From contig NZ_JAVIFX010000031.1 in assembly GCF_031157255.1 (NCBI RefSeq), forward strand, positions 33,816 to 97,815: 64,000 nt of DNA, written 5' to 3'. This DNA comes from Bradyrhizobium sp. LHD-71. GTDB taxonomy: Bacteria > Pseudomonadota > Alphaproteobacteria > Rhizobiales > Xanthobacteraceae. The translations under genes were made by a program, and so were the position numbers. The notes below the pieces were generated by a model. The model had not been told where the DNA came from and ran no database searches. It saw only the letters and a list, made by a program, of their open reading frames with translations. Shown here piece by piece: positions 1 to 9,291 of this stretch (its first letter is position 1; each line of letters starts with the position of its first letter).

Positions 1-407
1 AGTCTGCGCTTGGCGAGGTCCGGAAGCTCGAGATCATCGAGAAACATGTCGATGAATTCTTCCCGGCTCAGCACGAAGCGGAATGCGTCTTCGCTATCGC
101 CGGTGCCGGCTTGCCTCGCTTTGCCGCCGCCACCCTCGCCCGAGCGCGGCAGCATGTCGCCTTCGATGAACTTCTTGTTGCCGGGAAGCACCATGTCGCG
201 CGTGCCGCCCTCTCGGCGGAAGCGCGGCTCGTTCATCCCATCGAGCGGGATGGCGACTTCGCCGCCCTCAAGCACATCCTTGATGTCGCGGCTCTGCGAC
301 GACTTCTTGACTGCGCTCTGCACCAACGCCTTGGCGCGGCGCAGGAACCTTTGTCGATTCTCGAGGCTCTTGCCGCTGGGATTTAGCCGCCGATCGACAA
401 TGTACAT
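1..407 (-). CDS. YeaH/YhbH-type DUF444 protein, N-terminal part (cut by window edge)
   Basis: Reading the minus strand from the ATG at 407-405 gives 135 codons that stay open to the window edge, so the C-terminal two thirds is missing. The start reads MYIVDRRLNPSGKSLENRQ, followed by a basic stretch, a GGEVAIPLDG segment and a Gly-rich GEGGGGKARQAG stretch. That is the typical opening of the DUF444 (YeaH/YhbH) family, a VWA-like protein. In many proteobacteria this family is encoded next to the serine kinase PrkA and a SpoVR-like protein, and prkA lies directly upstream here on the same strand, 110 bp away across a repeat. The family is linked to starvation and sporulation-type stress responses, but its biochemical role is not settled. 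The family call is from sequence recognition plus context. Confidence 0.85.
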   Translation of the reverse strand, partial: MYIVDRRLNPSGKSLENRQRFLRRAKALVQSAVKKSSQSRDIKDVLEGGEVAIPLDGMNEPRFRREGGTRDMVLPGNKKFIEGDMLPRSGEGGGGKARQAGTGDSEDAFRFVLSREEFIDMFLDDLELPDLAKRR

Positions 408-428
408 GTCTAATCTACCCTACAAATC

Positions 429-516
429 GTCATTGCGAGCGAAGCGAAGCAATCCAGTCGGCAGTTGCGACAGATGCAGCGCTGGATTGCTTCGTCGCTT
501 CGCTCCTCGCAATGAC
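429..516. repeat. Dispersed palindromic repeat between prkA and the DUF444 gene
   Basis: The left arm GTCATTGCGAGCGAAGCGAA and the right arm around 482-516 (ending TCGCTCCTCGCAATGAC) are inverted copies and can fold into a long stem with a short variable middle. The same arms recur at 7209-7324 and, with a different centre, at 61316-61397. It lies between two co-directional genes, so it may act as an intercistronic mRNA hairpin that sets the prkA to DUF444 ratio; this is inference. Confidence 0.85.
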
Positions 517-517
517 A

Positions 518-2461
518 TCAACTTGCCTGCTTCACGCGCATGTACCACTCGACGAGGCGGCGGACCTGACGCTCGGTGTAGCCGCGCTCGACCATCCGCA
601 CGACAAACTCGCCGTGTTTCTTCTCGGTCTCGCCGTCCTTCTTCGATCCGAACGAGATCACCGGAAGCAGGTCCTCCACCTGGGAGAAGATACGCTTTTC
701 GATGACTTCGCGAACCTTCTCATAGCTGGTCCATGCCGGATTCTTGCCCCCATTGTGGGCGCGTGAGCGGAGCGAGAATTTCACGACTTCGTTGCGGAAG
801 TCTTTCGGATTAGCGATCCCGGCCGGCTTCTCGATCTTGGTCAGCTCCTGATTGAGCAGGTCGCGGTCGAGCATCTGGCCGGTGTCCGGATCCTTGAAAT
901 CCTGATCCTCGATCCATGCGTCCGCATAGTCGACGTAACGGTCGAACAGGTTCTGGCCGTAGTCGGCGTAGGATTCCAGATAGGCTTTCTGGATCTCGTG
1001 ACCGATGAACTCGGCATAGCGCGGCGCGAGCTCGGCCTTGATGAACTCGAGATAGCGCTTCTCGGTCTCCTCACCGACCTGCTCCCGGCGGATCGCGTGC
1101 TCCAGATTGTACATCAGGTGCACAGGATCGGCGCCGACCTCAGCGGTGTCGTGGTTGAAGGTCGCAGCCAGCACCTTAAAGGCAAAACGGGTGGAAACGC
1201 CGTCCATGCCTTCGTCCACGCCTGCGGCGTCCTTGTACTCCTGAACGCTGCGAGCCTTGGGATCGGTCTCCTTCAGGTTCTCACCATCATAGACCCGCAT
1301 CTTCGCGTAGATAGTGGAGTTCTCGTGTTTGCGCAGGCGCGACATCACCGAGAACCGCGCCAGCGTCTCCAGCGTGGCAGGCGCGCAAGGCGCACTTGCA
1401 AGCTCGGAGTTCAGGATCAGCTTGTCGTAGATCTTCTGCTCCTCGGTCACGCGCAGACAGTACGGGACCTTGATCACGCAGATACGATCGATGAATGCCT
1501 CATTGTTCTTGTTGGCCTTGAAGCTCTGCCACTCCGCTTCGTTGGAGTGCGCGAGCACGATGCCGGTGAACGGGATCGCACCGATGTTTTCGGTACCGAT
1601 GTAGTTGCCTTCCTGCGTCGCCGTCAGAAGCGGATGCAACATCTTGATCGGCGCCTTGAACATCTCGACGAATTCGAGAATGCCCTGATTGGCGCGATTC
1701 AGCCCGCCGGAGTAGCTGTAGGCGTCCGGATCGTTCTGCGCGAACACTTCAAGCTTGCGGATATCAACTTTGCCGACCAGCGAGGAGATGTCCTGGTTGT
1801 TCTCGTCACCGGGTTCGGTCTTGGCGATCGCGATCTGTCGCAGGCGCGAGGGTTGGAGACGGGCGACGCGGAAGCGAGAGATGTCGCCGCCGAAAGATTC
1901 GAGCCGCTTGTAGCACCACGGACTCATCAGGCCGGTCAGCCGCCGGCGCGGGATGCCATATTTCTCCTCGATCATCGGGCCGAGCGTCTCTGCGTCGAAC
2001 AGGCTCAGCGGCGACTCGAACACCGGGCTCAGTTCATCGCCGGCCTTCAGCACATAGATCGGATGAACTTCCATCAGCGACTTCAGCCGCTCGGCGAGCG
2101 ACGACTTGCCGCCGCCGACCGGACCGAGCAGGTAGAGGATCTGCTTGCGCTCTTCTAGGCCCTGCGCGGCGTGACGGAAGAAGGAAACGATCCGCTCGAT
2201 CGTCTCTTCCATGCCGTAGAATGTCGAGAACGCTGGATACCTGCGAATAGTCCGATTCAAAAAGATACGGCCAAGGCGTGGGTCCCTGGCCGTATCGATC
2301 AATTCAGGCTCTCCGATCGCTGCAAGCAGGCGTTCAGCGCTATTGGCGTATCGCATTGGATCGTCACGACACGATTCCAGATATTCCGCCATCGACATGT
2401 CGACTTCGCTCCGCGCCTCGAAGGTGCGCGCGAAGGCGTTGAACAGAGCATCGTTGTACAT
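518..2461 (-). CDS. prkA: PrkA family serine protein kinase / AAA+ protein
   Basis: This 647-residue protein matches the usual length of PrkA. It opens with the PrkA AAA domain and carries a Walker A motif GPVGGGKS at residues 113-120. The region after about residue 390 corresponds to the PrkA C-terminal kinase-like domain, ending in a basic helix (GYTERQVRRLVEWYMRVK). The ATG is preceded by a GGAG Shine-Dalgarno sequence. PrkA was described as a serine kinase in Bacillus, and E. coli YeaG of the same family acts in nitrogen-starvation and stress survival. Here it is first in a minus-strand unit with the DUF444 gene; a SpoVR gene would be expected next, outside the window. The family assignment is strong; the physiological target in this organism is unknown. 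Confidence 0.95.
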   Translation of the reverse strand: MYNDALFNAFARTFEARSEVDMSMAEYLESCRDDPMRYANSAERLLAAIGEPELIDTARDPRLGRIFLNRTIRRYPAFSTFYGMEETIERIVSFFRHAAQGLEERKQILYLLGPVGGGKSSLAERLKSLMEVHPIYVLKAGDELSPVFESPLSLFDAETLGPMIEEKYGIPRRRLTGLMSPWCYKRLESFGGDISRFRVARLQPSRLRQIAIAKTEPGDENNQDISSLVGKVDIRKLEVFAQNDPDAYSYSGGLNRANQGILEFVEMFKAPIKMLHPLLTATQEGNYIGTENIGAIPFTGIVLAHSNEAEWQSFKANKNNEAFIDRICVIKVPYCLRVTEEQKIYDKLILNSELASAPCAPATLETLARFSVMSRLRKHENSTIYAKMRVYDGENLKETDPKARSVQEYKDAAGVDEGMDGVSTRFAFKVLAATFNHDTAEVGADPVHLMYNLEHAIRREQVGEETEKRYLEFIKAELAPRYAEFIGHEIQKAYLESYADYGQNLFDRYVDYADAWIEDQDFKDPDTGQMLDRDLLNQELTKIEKPAGIANPKDFRNEVVKFSLRSRAHNGGKNPAWTSYEKVREVIEKRIFSQVEDLLPVISFGSKKDGETEKKHGEFVVRMVERGYTERQVRRLVEWYMRVKQAS

Positions 2462-2922
2462 GTCTATCTCCGTATCCGTCAGCCGTCCTGCTGATCCGCG
2501 GAGAACACTCGCTCAGTATTAAAGCTAGGTGCCCAGCCTTCGAAATCGAATCAGCATCAGCACAGTGAACCGTACCACACGCCCTGCGGTTCCCACTTGC
2601 AATGCAAAATGCAGGCATCGAGTGATCTAAAGGCAAGCAACCGCACAGCGTGTAAGCGAGTTGACTCAATCCGGCTCCATTTTTGGCGAATTGGCCACAA
2701 GTGTTGCCTTTGCGCCACCGTCAGTGTCTGACGTGCAACCCGGGAAGCATTTTGCCACAGCATTCGCCAACCGGGCGTACGACATAAGTTGGACATCTGA
2801 CGACGGACATAAGTTCACCGGCCGCGCAATGACAGGCTGTTGCTGCCAGCCGCGACAACCGGGCGGCTCTGTAAGGCCACCTACCGGTCTCGCCGGGCGC
2901 CGATTACTCGCGACGAAGCGGC
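2462..2922. other. Intergenic region, 461 bp, no convincing gene
   Basis: This stretch separates the prkA start from the stop codon of the GMC oxidoreductase gene, both on the minus strand. Open frames of about 100 codons exist on both strands, but they start without ribosome binding sites, overlap one another and have no recognisable motif. A ten-base direct repeat (GACATAAGTT at 2781-2790 and 2806-2815) is the only other structure I noticed. The left part must contain the prkA promoter. Confidence 0.6.
2568..2593 (-). promoter_or_regulatory. Candidate EcfG-type (general stress) promoter for prkA
   Basis: On the minus strand GGAAC (2593-2589) is followed after 17 bases by GGTT (2571-2568). 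The alphaproteobacterial general-stress sigma factor EcfG recognises GGAAC-N16/17-CGTT, so the -35 is perfect and the -10 has one mismatch. It sits about 107 bp upstream of the prkA start. The match is short and could be chance. Confidence 0.3.
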
Positions 2923-4560
2923 CTATGCCGCCTGTTTGCTCTGGTTCGCCGCCGCCAACACCATGCCCGCGCACTTCTCGCCAATCATGATCGACGGCGC
3001 GTTGGTGTTACCGCTCGTCAACGTCGGCATGATCGAGGCGTCGGCAATGCGCAAGTTCACGATTCCGTGCACGCGCAGCTCCGAATCCACCACCGCCATC
3101 GGGTCGGAGCCCATCTTGCAGGTGCCAACCGGATGATAGGTGGTTTCGGCGGTGCGCCTCACCCAGTCCAGCAGTTCGTCGTCGGACCGCAGGGCCGCGC
3201 CGGGCGAAATTTCTTCGCCGGTAATTTCCTTGAGCGGCGAAGCGGCCATCAACTCGCGGCCCTTGCGGATCGCTGCAAGCAGCCCGGCACGATCGTGCTC
3301 GGTCGACAGGAAATTGAAACGGATCGCCGGTGGCTCGGCGGGGTCCTTCGATTTGATGTGGATCGATCCGGTGCTCTCGGGCCGCAGCACGTTCACATTC
3401 ATGGTGATGCCCTTCAGCCTCGGCGAAACGAGCCGCTCGCGGCCGATCATCTCGTAGATGAACGGCAGGATCGATACCGTCGCATCCGGCGTCTCGAGAC
3501 CAGGACGTGTGCGGAAATACATGCGGATCGGCACCGACGTCGAGGCGAGAAAACCGTCGCGGAAGAGCGCATATTTCACCGCCTCGCGCGCAAGCCGCCA
3601 GCCGCGGGCGTTGTCGTTGAAAGTAAGGTTCTTCTCGCGGATCGCGAACTTCACACGAGGCGAATAATGGTCGCGCAGATTCTCACCTACGCCGCGCAGC
3701 TCGTGCACGGGTTGAATGTCCAGCGAACGCAGGAGGTCGGCCTGGCCGATACCCGACAGTTCCAAAAGCTTCGGCGAGTTGATCGAGCCGCCGCAGACGA
3801 TCACCTCGCGCAAGGCGCGCGCCTCTTTGACCAGGCGACCGACCGAATACCGCACGCCGACACAACGCCTGCCTTCGAGGATCAACGACTGGGCCAGCGC
3901 GCCTTGCGCGACCGTCAGGTTTCTCCGTCTGCGCGCCGGATCGAGATAGCAAAAAGCCGTGCTCTGACGTCGCCCCTTGGCGATCGTCACCTGCGACATG
4001 CTGATGCCTTCCTGGGTCTCGCCGTTCTGGTCTTCGTTGTACGGCAGGCCGACGTTCTCCGCGGCAGCGATGATCTTCTCGAGCAGAGGCACCTTGTGAC
4101 GCGGCGTGTGGGTGACGCGCAGGATGCCCTCGCGGCCGCGATACTTGTCGGAGCCGCCATCGAAGCGCTCCATCTTCTTGAAGATCGGCAGCACGTCCTG
4201 ATAGCTCCAGCCCCGATTGCCGAGCTGCGCCCAGTGGTCGTAGTCCTGCGCCTGACCGCGAATGAAAACCATGCCGTTGATCGACGAAGAGCCGCCGAGC
4301 ATTTTGCCGCGCGGCACCTCGATGCGCCGTCCGGCGGAACCTTCGTCGGGTTCCGAAGTGTAGCACCAGTTGACGGCGGGATTGTCGATCATCTTGGCGA
4401 CGCCGACTGGCACCCGAGACCACAGAAAGCCCGATCCCTCGGTTCCTGCCTCCAGCAGCAACACTTTATATACGCCGTTCTCAGTAAGGCGGCTGGCAAC
4501 CACCGCACCCGCCGAACCTGCACCGACGACGATGAAATCATAGACGGCGTCATTCGACAT
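2923..4560 (-). CDS. GMC family FAD-dependent oxidoreductase (alcohol/choline dehydrogenase-like)
   Basis: The 545-residue protein has the length and layout of glucose-methanol-choline oxidoreductases. An N-terminal dinucleotide-binding motif GAGSAG (residues 13-18) is followed by the GMC signature region (PRGKMLGGSSSINGMVF). The C-terminal catalytic pair is visible: His476 in YHPVGTCKMG and Asn520 in GNTNAPSIMIGEK. There is no signal peptide, so it is probably cytoplasmic, oxidising an alcohol with FAD. An AGAGGAA Shine-Dalgarno sequence precedes the ATG. Upstream on the same strand, 168 bp away, is an enoyl-CoA hydratase-like gene. The substrate cannot be read from sequence; choline dehydrogenase proper is one possibility, but GMC paralogues are many and broad. 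Confidence 0.93.
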   Translation of the reverse strand: MSNDAVYDFIVVGAGSAGAVVASRLTENGVYKVLLLEAGTEGSGFLWSRVPVGVAKMIDNPAVNWCYTSEPDEGSAGRRIEVPRGKMLGGSSSINGMVFIRGQAQDYDHWAQLGNRGWSYQDVLPIFKKMERFDGGSDKYRGREGILRVTHTPRHKVPLLEKIIAAAENVGLPYNEDQNGETQEGISMSQVTIAKGRRQSTAFCYLDPARRRRNLTVAQGALAQSLILEGRRCVGVRYSVGRLVKEARALREVIVCGGSINSPKLLELSGIGQADLLRSLDIQPVHELRGVGENLRDHYSPRVKFAIREKNLTFNDNARGWRLAREAVKYALFRDGFLASTSVPIRMYFRTRPGLETPDATVSILPFIYEMIGRERLVSPRLKGITMNVNVLRPESTGSIHIKSKDPAEPPAIRFNFLSTEHDRAGLLAAIRKGRELMAASPLKEITGEEISPGAALRSDDELLDWVRRTAETTYHPVGTCKMGSDPMAVVDSELRVHGIVNLRIADASIMPTLTSGNTNAPSIMIGEKCAGMVLAAANQSKQAA

Positions 4561-4728
4561 GGCGGTGTTTCCTCTTCTTGTGTTTTGAAGGGATCAGTAA
4601 AACCTGTGGGTAAGCATAATGGCAAGATGCTTGCCGTCATGGCGTCCCCGGCGCCACGCTTCGGGCTACGCCGGGCACAGGAATACGATCTAGGCCGCTC
4701 TTACGGGCGGTTGATTTATGATGACGCG

Positions 4729-5637
4729 CTACTCAGCCGCACTGGCCTTGGCCGGATCGCCGGCGCGCGGGGCGCGCTTGTCGAAATGCGCACGGATATT
4801 CTCAGGAAGCGTGTTGGGATCGATCGCCGCGCCATGAACCAGCACGCGATGGGCGTGGCCGAGCTGGTGCACGGCAAACGCATGCTGCATCGACACGCGG
4901 CGACCCTGAACGTCCTGGGTGTGATTGATCGTCGCCTTGGTCATGTTCAGCGTCCAGGAGGTGTGCGTGCACAGCTTCTCGGCCAGATCCAGCGTGAACG
5001 CCTCGAGCTCGGCGCGCGGCACGACCTCGTTCACCATGCCGTACTGCTCCGCCTTCGCCGCCGACAGTTCGCCGGTCAACATCCACTGCTTGGCGCGACG
5101 CGGGCCGATCTCCCAAGGATAAGCCCAGAATTCGACACCGCTGCCACCCATTTTGGTCGAGGTGCAGATGAACTTCGCATCGTCGCTGGCGACGATGATG
5201 TCGGAACACCAGGCGAGCATCAGCCCGCCGGTGACGCACTTGCCCTGAACCTGTGCGATGATCGGCTTGGAAAGGTTGCGCCAGCGCTCGGTGATCTCAA
5301 GATAGATCTCCATCTCGCGCGAGTATCGCCCTTCCGCGCCCGGCATGTCGAAATTCGCCCAGGTGCCGACGATCGGGAAGTCGCGCCAGGTCTTGTCGCC
5401 GTCGCCCGACAAGTCGTGACCGGACGAAAAATGCTCGCCCACGGCCGCAAGCACGATCACCTTGACGTGCGGCTGCTGCACGGCAAAATCGAACGCGCTG
5501 TTGATGTCATATGTCATCTGCATGTTCTGCGCGTTGCGCTTCTCCGGCCGGTTGAGCGTGACGCGCGCGACGCCGCTTCGCGGCTCGTCGTAGATCACGG
5601 TCTCGAATGTCGGGAATTTGCTGTCTGGTTTGGCCAT
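4729..5637 (-). CDS. Enoyl-CoA hydratase/isomerase (crotonase) family protein
   Basis: The 302-residue protein shows the crotonase fold landmarks. RVTLNRPEKRNAQNMQM leads into an SSGHDLSG segment (first oxyanion-hole peptide), and GKCVTGGLMLAWCSDIIVAS carries the second oxyanion-hole glycines. It is about 40 residues longer than a typical hydratase because of an insert (about residues 78-105) after SSGHDLSGDGD and a longer C-terminus. Family members hydrate, isomerise or cleave acyl-CoA thioesters in the cytoplasm. A GGAG ribosome binding site precedes the ATG. The upstream neighbour is a divergently read amidase and the downstream one a GMC oxidoreductase, which suggests a small catabolic unit. 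The exact reaction is not determinable. Confidence 0.92.
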   Translation of the reverse strand: MAKPDSKFPTFETVIYDEPRSGVARVTLNRPEKRNAQNMQMTYDINSAFDFAVQQPHVKVIVLAAVGEHFSSGHDLSGDGDKTWRDFPIVGTWANFDMPGAEGRYSREMEIYLEITERWRNLSKPIIAQVQGKCVTGGLMLAWCSDIIVASDDAKFICTSTKMGGSGVEFWAYPWEIGPRRAKQWMLTGELSAAKAEQYGMVNEVVPRAELEAFTLDLAEKLCTHTSWTLNMTKATINHTQDVQGRRVSMQHAFAVHQLGHAHRVLVHGAAIDPNTLPENIRAHFDKRAPRAGDPAKASAAE

Positions 5638-5806
5638 GAGCTGCTCCGGCTGTTTATTGCTTGTTGCCCGTCGTTCGTGAGGTGTCTGCAGCAGATCAGG
5701 TTTTGCGCCTGATTTCCATCAGCTCACCCCGCGAAACCGCATAAGGGGATGCCGAGATTCCGGCAGCGGCCTTGGCAAGTCAACCGCATTGGCCTCTAAT
5801 ATCAAA

Positions 5807-7195
5807 ATGACCGAACTCGCCAGCCTCTCTGCCCTCGCACTGATCGCACTCTTCAAGAAAAAGTCGCTCTCGCCGGTCGAATATTTCGACTGGCTCGGGC
5901 AGCATGTTGCCGCCTGGGAGCCCTCGGTGCAGGCGCTCTATCTGTACAGGCCGGAGGTCGGACGCGCCGAAGCCGAGGCATCCGCCGCGCGCTGGAGCAA
6001 GGGCGTGCCGAAGGGCCCGCTCGACGGCATACCCGTTACGGTGAAGGAGATCATCGCGACGGCAGGCGATCCGATTCCGTTCGGTTCCGCGGCGACGCAG
6101 CTCGTCCCCGCAGCCGACGACGCCCCTTCGGTGAAGCGGTTGCGCGAGGACGGCGCCATCATCTTCGCCAAGACCACCTGCCCCGATTACGGCATGTTGT
6201 CCTCGGGCATCTCCAGCTTTCATCCGACCACGCGCAACCCCTGGGACCTGAGCAAGAACCCGGGCGGATCGAGCTCAGGCGCAGGGGCTGCCGGGGCCGC
6301 GGGCTACGGACCGCTGCATCTCGGCACCGATATCGGCGGATCGATCCGCCTGCCGGCGGCCTGGTGTGCGCTGTTCGGACTGAAACCGTCGTTCGGACGC
6401 GTGCCACTCGATCCGTTCTATCTCGGCCGCGCGGCCGGGCCGATGACCCGCACGGTGGACGATGCCGCGTTGATGATGGCGACGATCTCGCGGTTTGATC
6501 CCCGGGACGGGATGAGCCTGCCGCCCGCCAGCATCGACTGGTTTGACCTGGCGGCGGATGTGAAAAACTTGCGCATCGGACTGCTGCTGGATGCCGGTTG
6601 CGGCATGCCTGTGGAGCGCGAGGTGCGCGAGGCGATTGTCGCGGCGGCGAAGGTCTTCGAGCAGGCTGGAGCGACCATCGTTGAGGTTCGGCCGGTCATG
6701 ACGCGCGAGATGCTCGACGGCGTCGATACCTTTTTCCGCGCGCGCTCCTGGGCGGATTTCGAGAGCTATACGCCGCAAGCTCGCGCGAAGATCCTTCCCT
6801 ACATCCTGACCTGGGCGGAGAAAGGCGCGAAGATGTCGGCGGCCGCCGCGATCCGCGGCTACAACCAGACCAACGAAATTCGGAAAAGCGCGGCGCGGCT
6901 CTTTCAGAGCGCCGACATCGTGCTGTCGCCGACGGCGCCGGTTGCCGCATTTCCGGCCGAGTGGCCCTCGCCGCTCAACGATCCGGAACGCCCGTTCGAG
7001 CATATCGTCTTCACGGTGCCGTGGAACATGGCCGAGAACCCGGCCGCCTCGATCAATTGCGGCTTCACGCAGGCCGGGATGCCGATCGGCCTGCAAATCA
7101 TCGGTCCGCGCTTTTCCGACCTGGCCGTGATGCGGATGGCCAAGTTCTACGAAAGCTTGCGCGGCCCGATAACCAACTGGCCGCAGGTGACATGA
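5807..7195 (+). CDS. Amidase signature family hydrolase
   Basis: The protein (462 residues from the ATG at 5807; a TTG 18 bases upstream is an alternative start) belongs to the amidase signature family. The Ser-cisSer-Lys triad is complete: Lys80 in PVTVKEII, cis-Ser155 in NPGGSSSGAG and nucleophile Ser179 in GTDIGGSIRLP, the last two 24 residues apart. Such enzymes hydrolyse amides to acid and ammonia in the cytoplasm. It is read divergently from the enoyl-CoA hydratase gene with a 151-169 bp spacer, and converges on an ABC transporter operon with a palindromic repeat between them. No strong Shine-Dalgarno sequence is visible at either start. The substrate is unknown. Confidence 0.93.
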   Translation: MTELASLSALALIALFKKKSLSPVEYFDWLGQHVAAWEPSVQALYLYRPEVGRAEAEASAARWSKGVPKGPLDGIPVTVKEIIATAGDPIPFGSAATQLVPAADDAPSVKRLREDGAIIFAKTTCPDYGMLSSGISSFHPTTRNPWDLSKNPGGSSSGAGAAGAAGYGPLHLGTDIGGSIRLPAAWCALFGLKPSFGRVPLDPFYLGRAAGPMTRTVDDAALMMATISRFDPRDGMSLPPASIDWFDLAADVKNLRIGLLLDAGCGMPVEREVREAIVAAAKVFEQAGATIVEVRPVMTREMLDGVDTFFRARSWADFESYTPQARAKILPYILTWAEKGAKMSAAAAIRGYNQTNEIRKSAARLFQSADIVLSPTAPVAAFPAEWPSPLNDPERPFEHIVFTVPWNMAENPAASINCGFTQAGMPIGLQIIGPRFSDLAVMRMAKFYESLRGPITNWPQVT

Positions 7196-7208
7196 GGCGC
7201 CTGCGCCC

Positions 7209-7324
7209 GTCATTGCGAGCGAAGCGAAGCAATCCAGCCGCGCGCCGAAGCGCGCAACAACAGAAGCGGCATCTGCGTCTGGCTCAGACTGGATTGCTTC
7301 GTCGCTGACGCTCCTCGCAATGAC
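7209..7324. repeat. Dispersed palindromic repeat between convergent genes
   Basis: The left arm GTCATTGCGAGCGAAGCGAA is identical to that at 429, and the right arm ends TCCTCGCAATGACG. Between them lies an inner palindrome-rich stretch (CGCGCGCCGAAGCGCGC). The element fills the gap between the amidase stop and the end of the peptide-transport operon, so it may also work as a bidirectional terminator. Confidence 0.85.
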
Positions 7325-7325
7325 G

Positions 7326-8318
7326 TCAAAGTTCCTTCGCACGCCAGCAGCGGACCAGATGTTCGTCGCGGTGGCGCTCGAGCGCCGGCAGAGGCTCGCG
7401 ACGACACGGGTCCTCGACATACCGGCAGCGCGGGCTGAAAGCGCAGCCGTCCGGCGGCTTGAGGGGATTGGGCAGTTCGCCCTTCGCGCGCACGAACGGC
7501 ACGCGGAGAAGCGGATCGGGAATGGCGGCAATCAGCGCCCGCGTATAGGGATGCGCCGGGCGCTCGAAGATCTCCCGCCAAGGTCCGGTCTCGACGATGC
7601 GGCCAAGGTACATGACCGCGACCCGGTCGCTCATATGCTCGACCACGCCGAGGTCGTGGCTGATCATGATGTAGGAAAGGCCGAGGGTCTCCTTCAGCTC
7701 CAGCAGCAGATTGATGATCTGCGCACGGATCGACACGTCCAGCGCCGAGACCGGCTCGTCGCAGACGACGATCTTCGGGTTGAGGATCAGGGCACGCGCG
7801 ATGCCGATGCGCTGACGCTGCCCCCCGGAGAATTCGTGCGGGTAACGATCCGCATGTTCGGCGCGCAGGCCGACGTGCGCGAGCATTGTCGCGACGCGAT
7901 CGTCGATCTCGCTCCGGGCGCGCACACCATGCAGACGCAAGGGATCCTCCAGCGTCCGCCGCACCGTCTGTCGCGGGTTGAGCGACGCATACGGATCTTG
8001 AAAAACGATCTGCGCCGTACGCGCCAGCGCTTTCCGGTCAATCGAGCCGCCGGCGGTCACCGCCTCCCCGTCGAGCTCGATGCTGCCGCTGCTCGGCGCC
8101 TGCAGGCCGACGATCGAGAGGGCGACGGTCGATTTCCCGCAGCCGGATTCGCCGACAAGGCCGAGGCATTCGCCGCGCTTGAGTTCGAGATCGACGCCGT
8201 CGACCGCCCGCAGCACGCGGGGCTTGCCGAGCAGACCGCCACTCAGGTGAAAATGCACGCGGAGGTCCCGCACCCGAAGGATGACGTCGGCGGCGGCGGA
8301 TGACGCAGAGTCAGCCAT
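7326..8318 (-). CDS. Peptide ABC transporter ATPase, OppF/DppF type (system I)
   Basis: The start is taken at 8318 ([14 protein letters not shown]), which overlaps the upstream ATPase stop by 8 bases; this gives 330 residues. Walker A is GESGCGKST, the Q-loop [12 protein letters not shown], the signature FSGGQRQR, Walker B IVVCDEP and the H-loop ISHD. The C-terminal oligopeptide-family extension with [14 protein letters not shown] (Cys-rich, often iron-sulfur binding in this family) is present. It would energise import of di- or oligopeptides through the two permeases upstream. It is the last gene of the minus-strand operon binding protein-B-C-D-F. The ligand may be a peptide or another small solute, since this family is broad. 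Confidence 0.93.
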   Translation of the reverse strand: MADSASSAAADVILRVRDLRVHFHLSGGLLGKPRVLRAVDGVDLELKRGECLGLVGESGCGKSTVALSIVGLQAPSSGSIELDGEAVTAGGSIDRKALARTAQIVFQDPYASLNPRQTVRRTLEDPLRLHGVRARSEIDDRVATMLAHVGLRAEHADRYPHEFSGGQRQRIGIARALILNPKIVVCDEPVSALDVSIRAQIINLLLELKETLGLSYIMISHDLGVVEHMSDRVAVMYLGRIVETGPWREIFERPAHPYTRALIAAIPDPLLRVPFVRAKGELPNPLKPPDGCAFSPRCRYVEDPCRREPLPALERHRDEHLVRCWRAKEL

Positions 8319-9291
8319 GATGATGACACCTGACAAGGCCGCCCGCATCCAGCAGGTCCACCGCTGGCTCAACCGTGCGACAGACGTCGGTCACCCGAAC
8401 GCAACGCGGATTGAACCGGCAGCCATGCGGGAAGCTTGTGATTGCCGGCACGACACCCTTGATCTCCTGCAAACGGCTCTGACCGTGCGCGGCGCGGCTG
8501 CCGAGCCGCGGCAACGAGCCGACGAGGCCGCGGGTATAGGGATGCGCGGGGTTGCGGAAGATATCGTCCGAGCTCTGCTCTTCGACGATGCGGCCGGCAT
8601 ACATCACGGCGACGCGGCGGCAGACATTGGCGACGAGGCCAAGATCATGACTGATCATCAGCACCGCCGTCCCCTTGGCAGCGCACAGGTCGCGCATCAA
8701 TTCGATGATCTCGGCCTGCACGGTAACGTCGAGCGCGGTCGTCGGCTCGTCGGCAATCAGCAGGTCAGGCCCGCAGGCGAGCGCAATGGCGATCATGACA
8801 CGCTGGCGCATGCCGCCCGAGAGCTGGTAGGGAAAATCCTTCACCCGCCGCTCGGGCGCAGGCACACGCACGCTCGCCAGCGCTTCGATCGCCAGCCGAT
8901 TTGCCTCACGCCAGCTCTTGCCCTTGTGCAAAACGAACATCTCGGCGATCTGCCGGCCTACGGGCGAGACCGGGTTAAGCGCTGTCATCGGCTCCTGGAA
9001 GATCATGGCAATGCGATCGCCGCGCAGCTCGCGCTGCCGCGCCGGCGAAAGGTTCTGAATTTCGCGGCCCTCAAAGCGGATCCTGCCGGCGCCGATCGAC
9101 AGCGGATGGCGCAGCAGGCCGATCAAGGCGAGCGCCGTGATGCTCTTGCCGCAGCCGGATTCGCCGACCAGGCCGAAGGTCTCGCCACGATCGATACGGA
9201 AGGAGATGCCGTCGGCTGCAGCCACGCGCCGGCCCTGGACGTCGAGATCGATGCGCAAATCGTCGACTTCGATCAGCGGCACCGCCGTCAT
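8311..9291 (-). CDS. Peptide ABC transporter ATPase, OppD/DppD type (system I)
   Basis: The 326-residue ATPase has Walker [10 protein letters not shown]-loop [12 protein letters not shown], signature LSGGMRQR, Walker [13 protein letters not shown] and an H-loop ISHD. The oligopeptide-type C-terminal motif [12 protein letters not shown] is followed by [14 protein letters not shown]. Its start overlaps the permease stop by four bases and its end overlaps the OppF-type gene by eight, so translation is likely coupled. It forms the heterodimeric motor with the 7326-8318 product at the cytoplasmic face of the membrane. Confidence 0.93.
   Translation of the reverse strand: MTAVPLIEVDDLRIDLDVQGRRVAAADGISFRIDRGETFGLVGESGCGKSITALALIGLLRHPLSIGAGRIRFEGREIQNLSPARQRELRGDRIAMIFQEPMTALNPVSPVGRQIAEMFVLHKGKSWREANRLAIEALASVRVPAPERRVKDFPYQLSGGMRQRVMIAIALACGPDLLIADEPTTALDVTVQAEIIELMRDLCAAKGTAVLMISHDLGLVANVCRRVAVMYAGRIVEEQSSDDIFRNPAHPYTRGLVGSLPRLGSRAAHGQSRLQEIKGVVPAITSFPHGCRFNPRCVRVTDVCRTVEPAVDLLDAGGLVRCHHHG

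Noticed and set aside
2781..2815. Direct repeat GACATAAGTT twice, 25 bases apart, as a possible IS end or operator
   Set aside because: Only ten bases, with no inverted partner or gene context to support either reading.
3067..5712. An 881-codon open frame on the plus strand antisense to the GMC oxidoreductase and enoyl-CoA hydratase genes
   Set aside because: The opposite strand carries two clear enzyme genes with catalytic motifs and ribosome binding sites; the antisense product is Arg/His-rich without domains, the usual effect of high GC.
6275..7531. A 418-codon open frame antisense to the amidase
   Set aside because: Shadow of the amidase gene and the repeat after it; no motif, no ribosome binding site.
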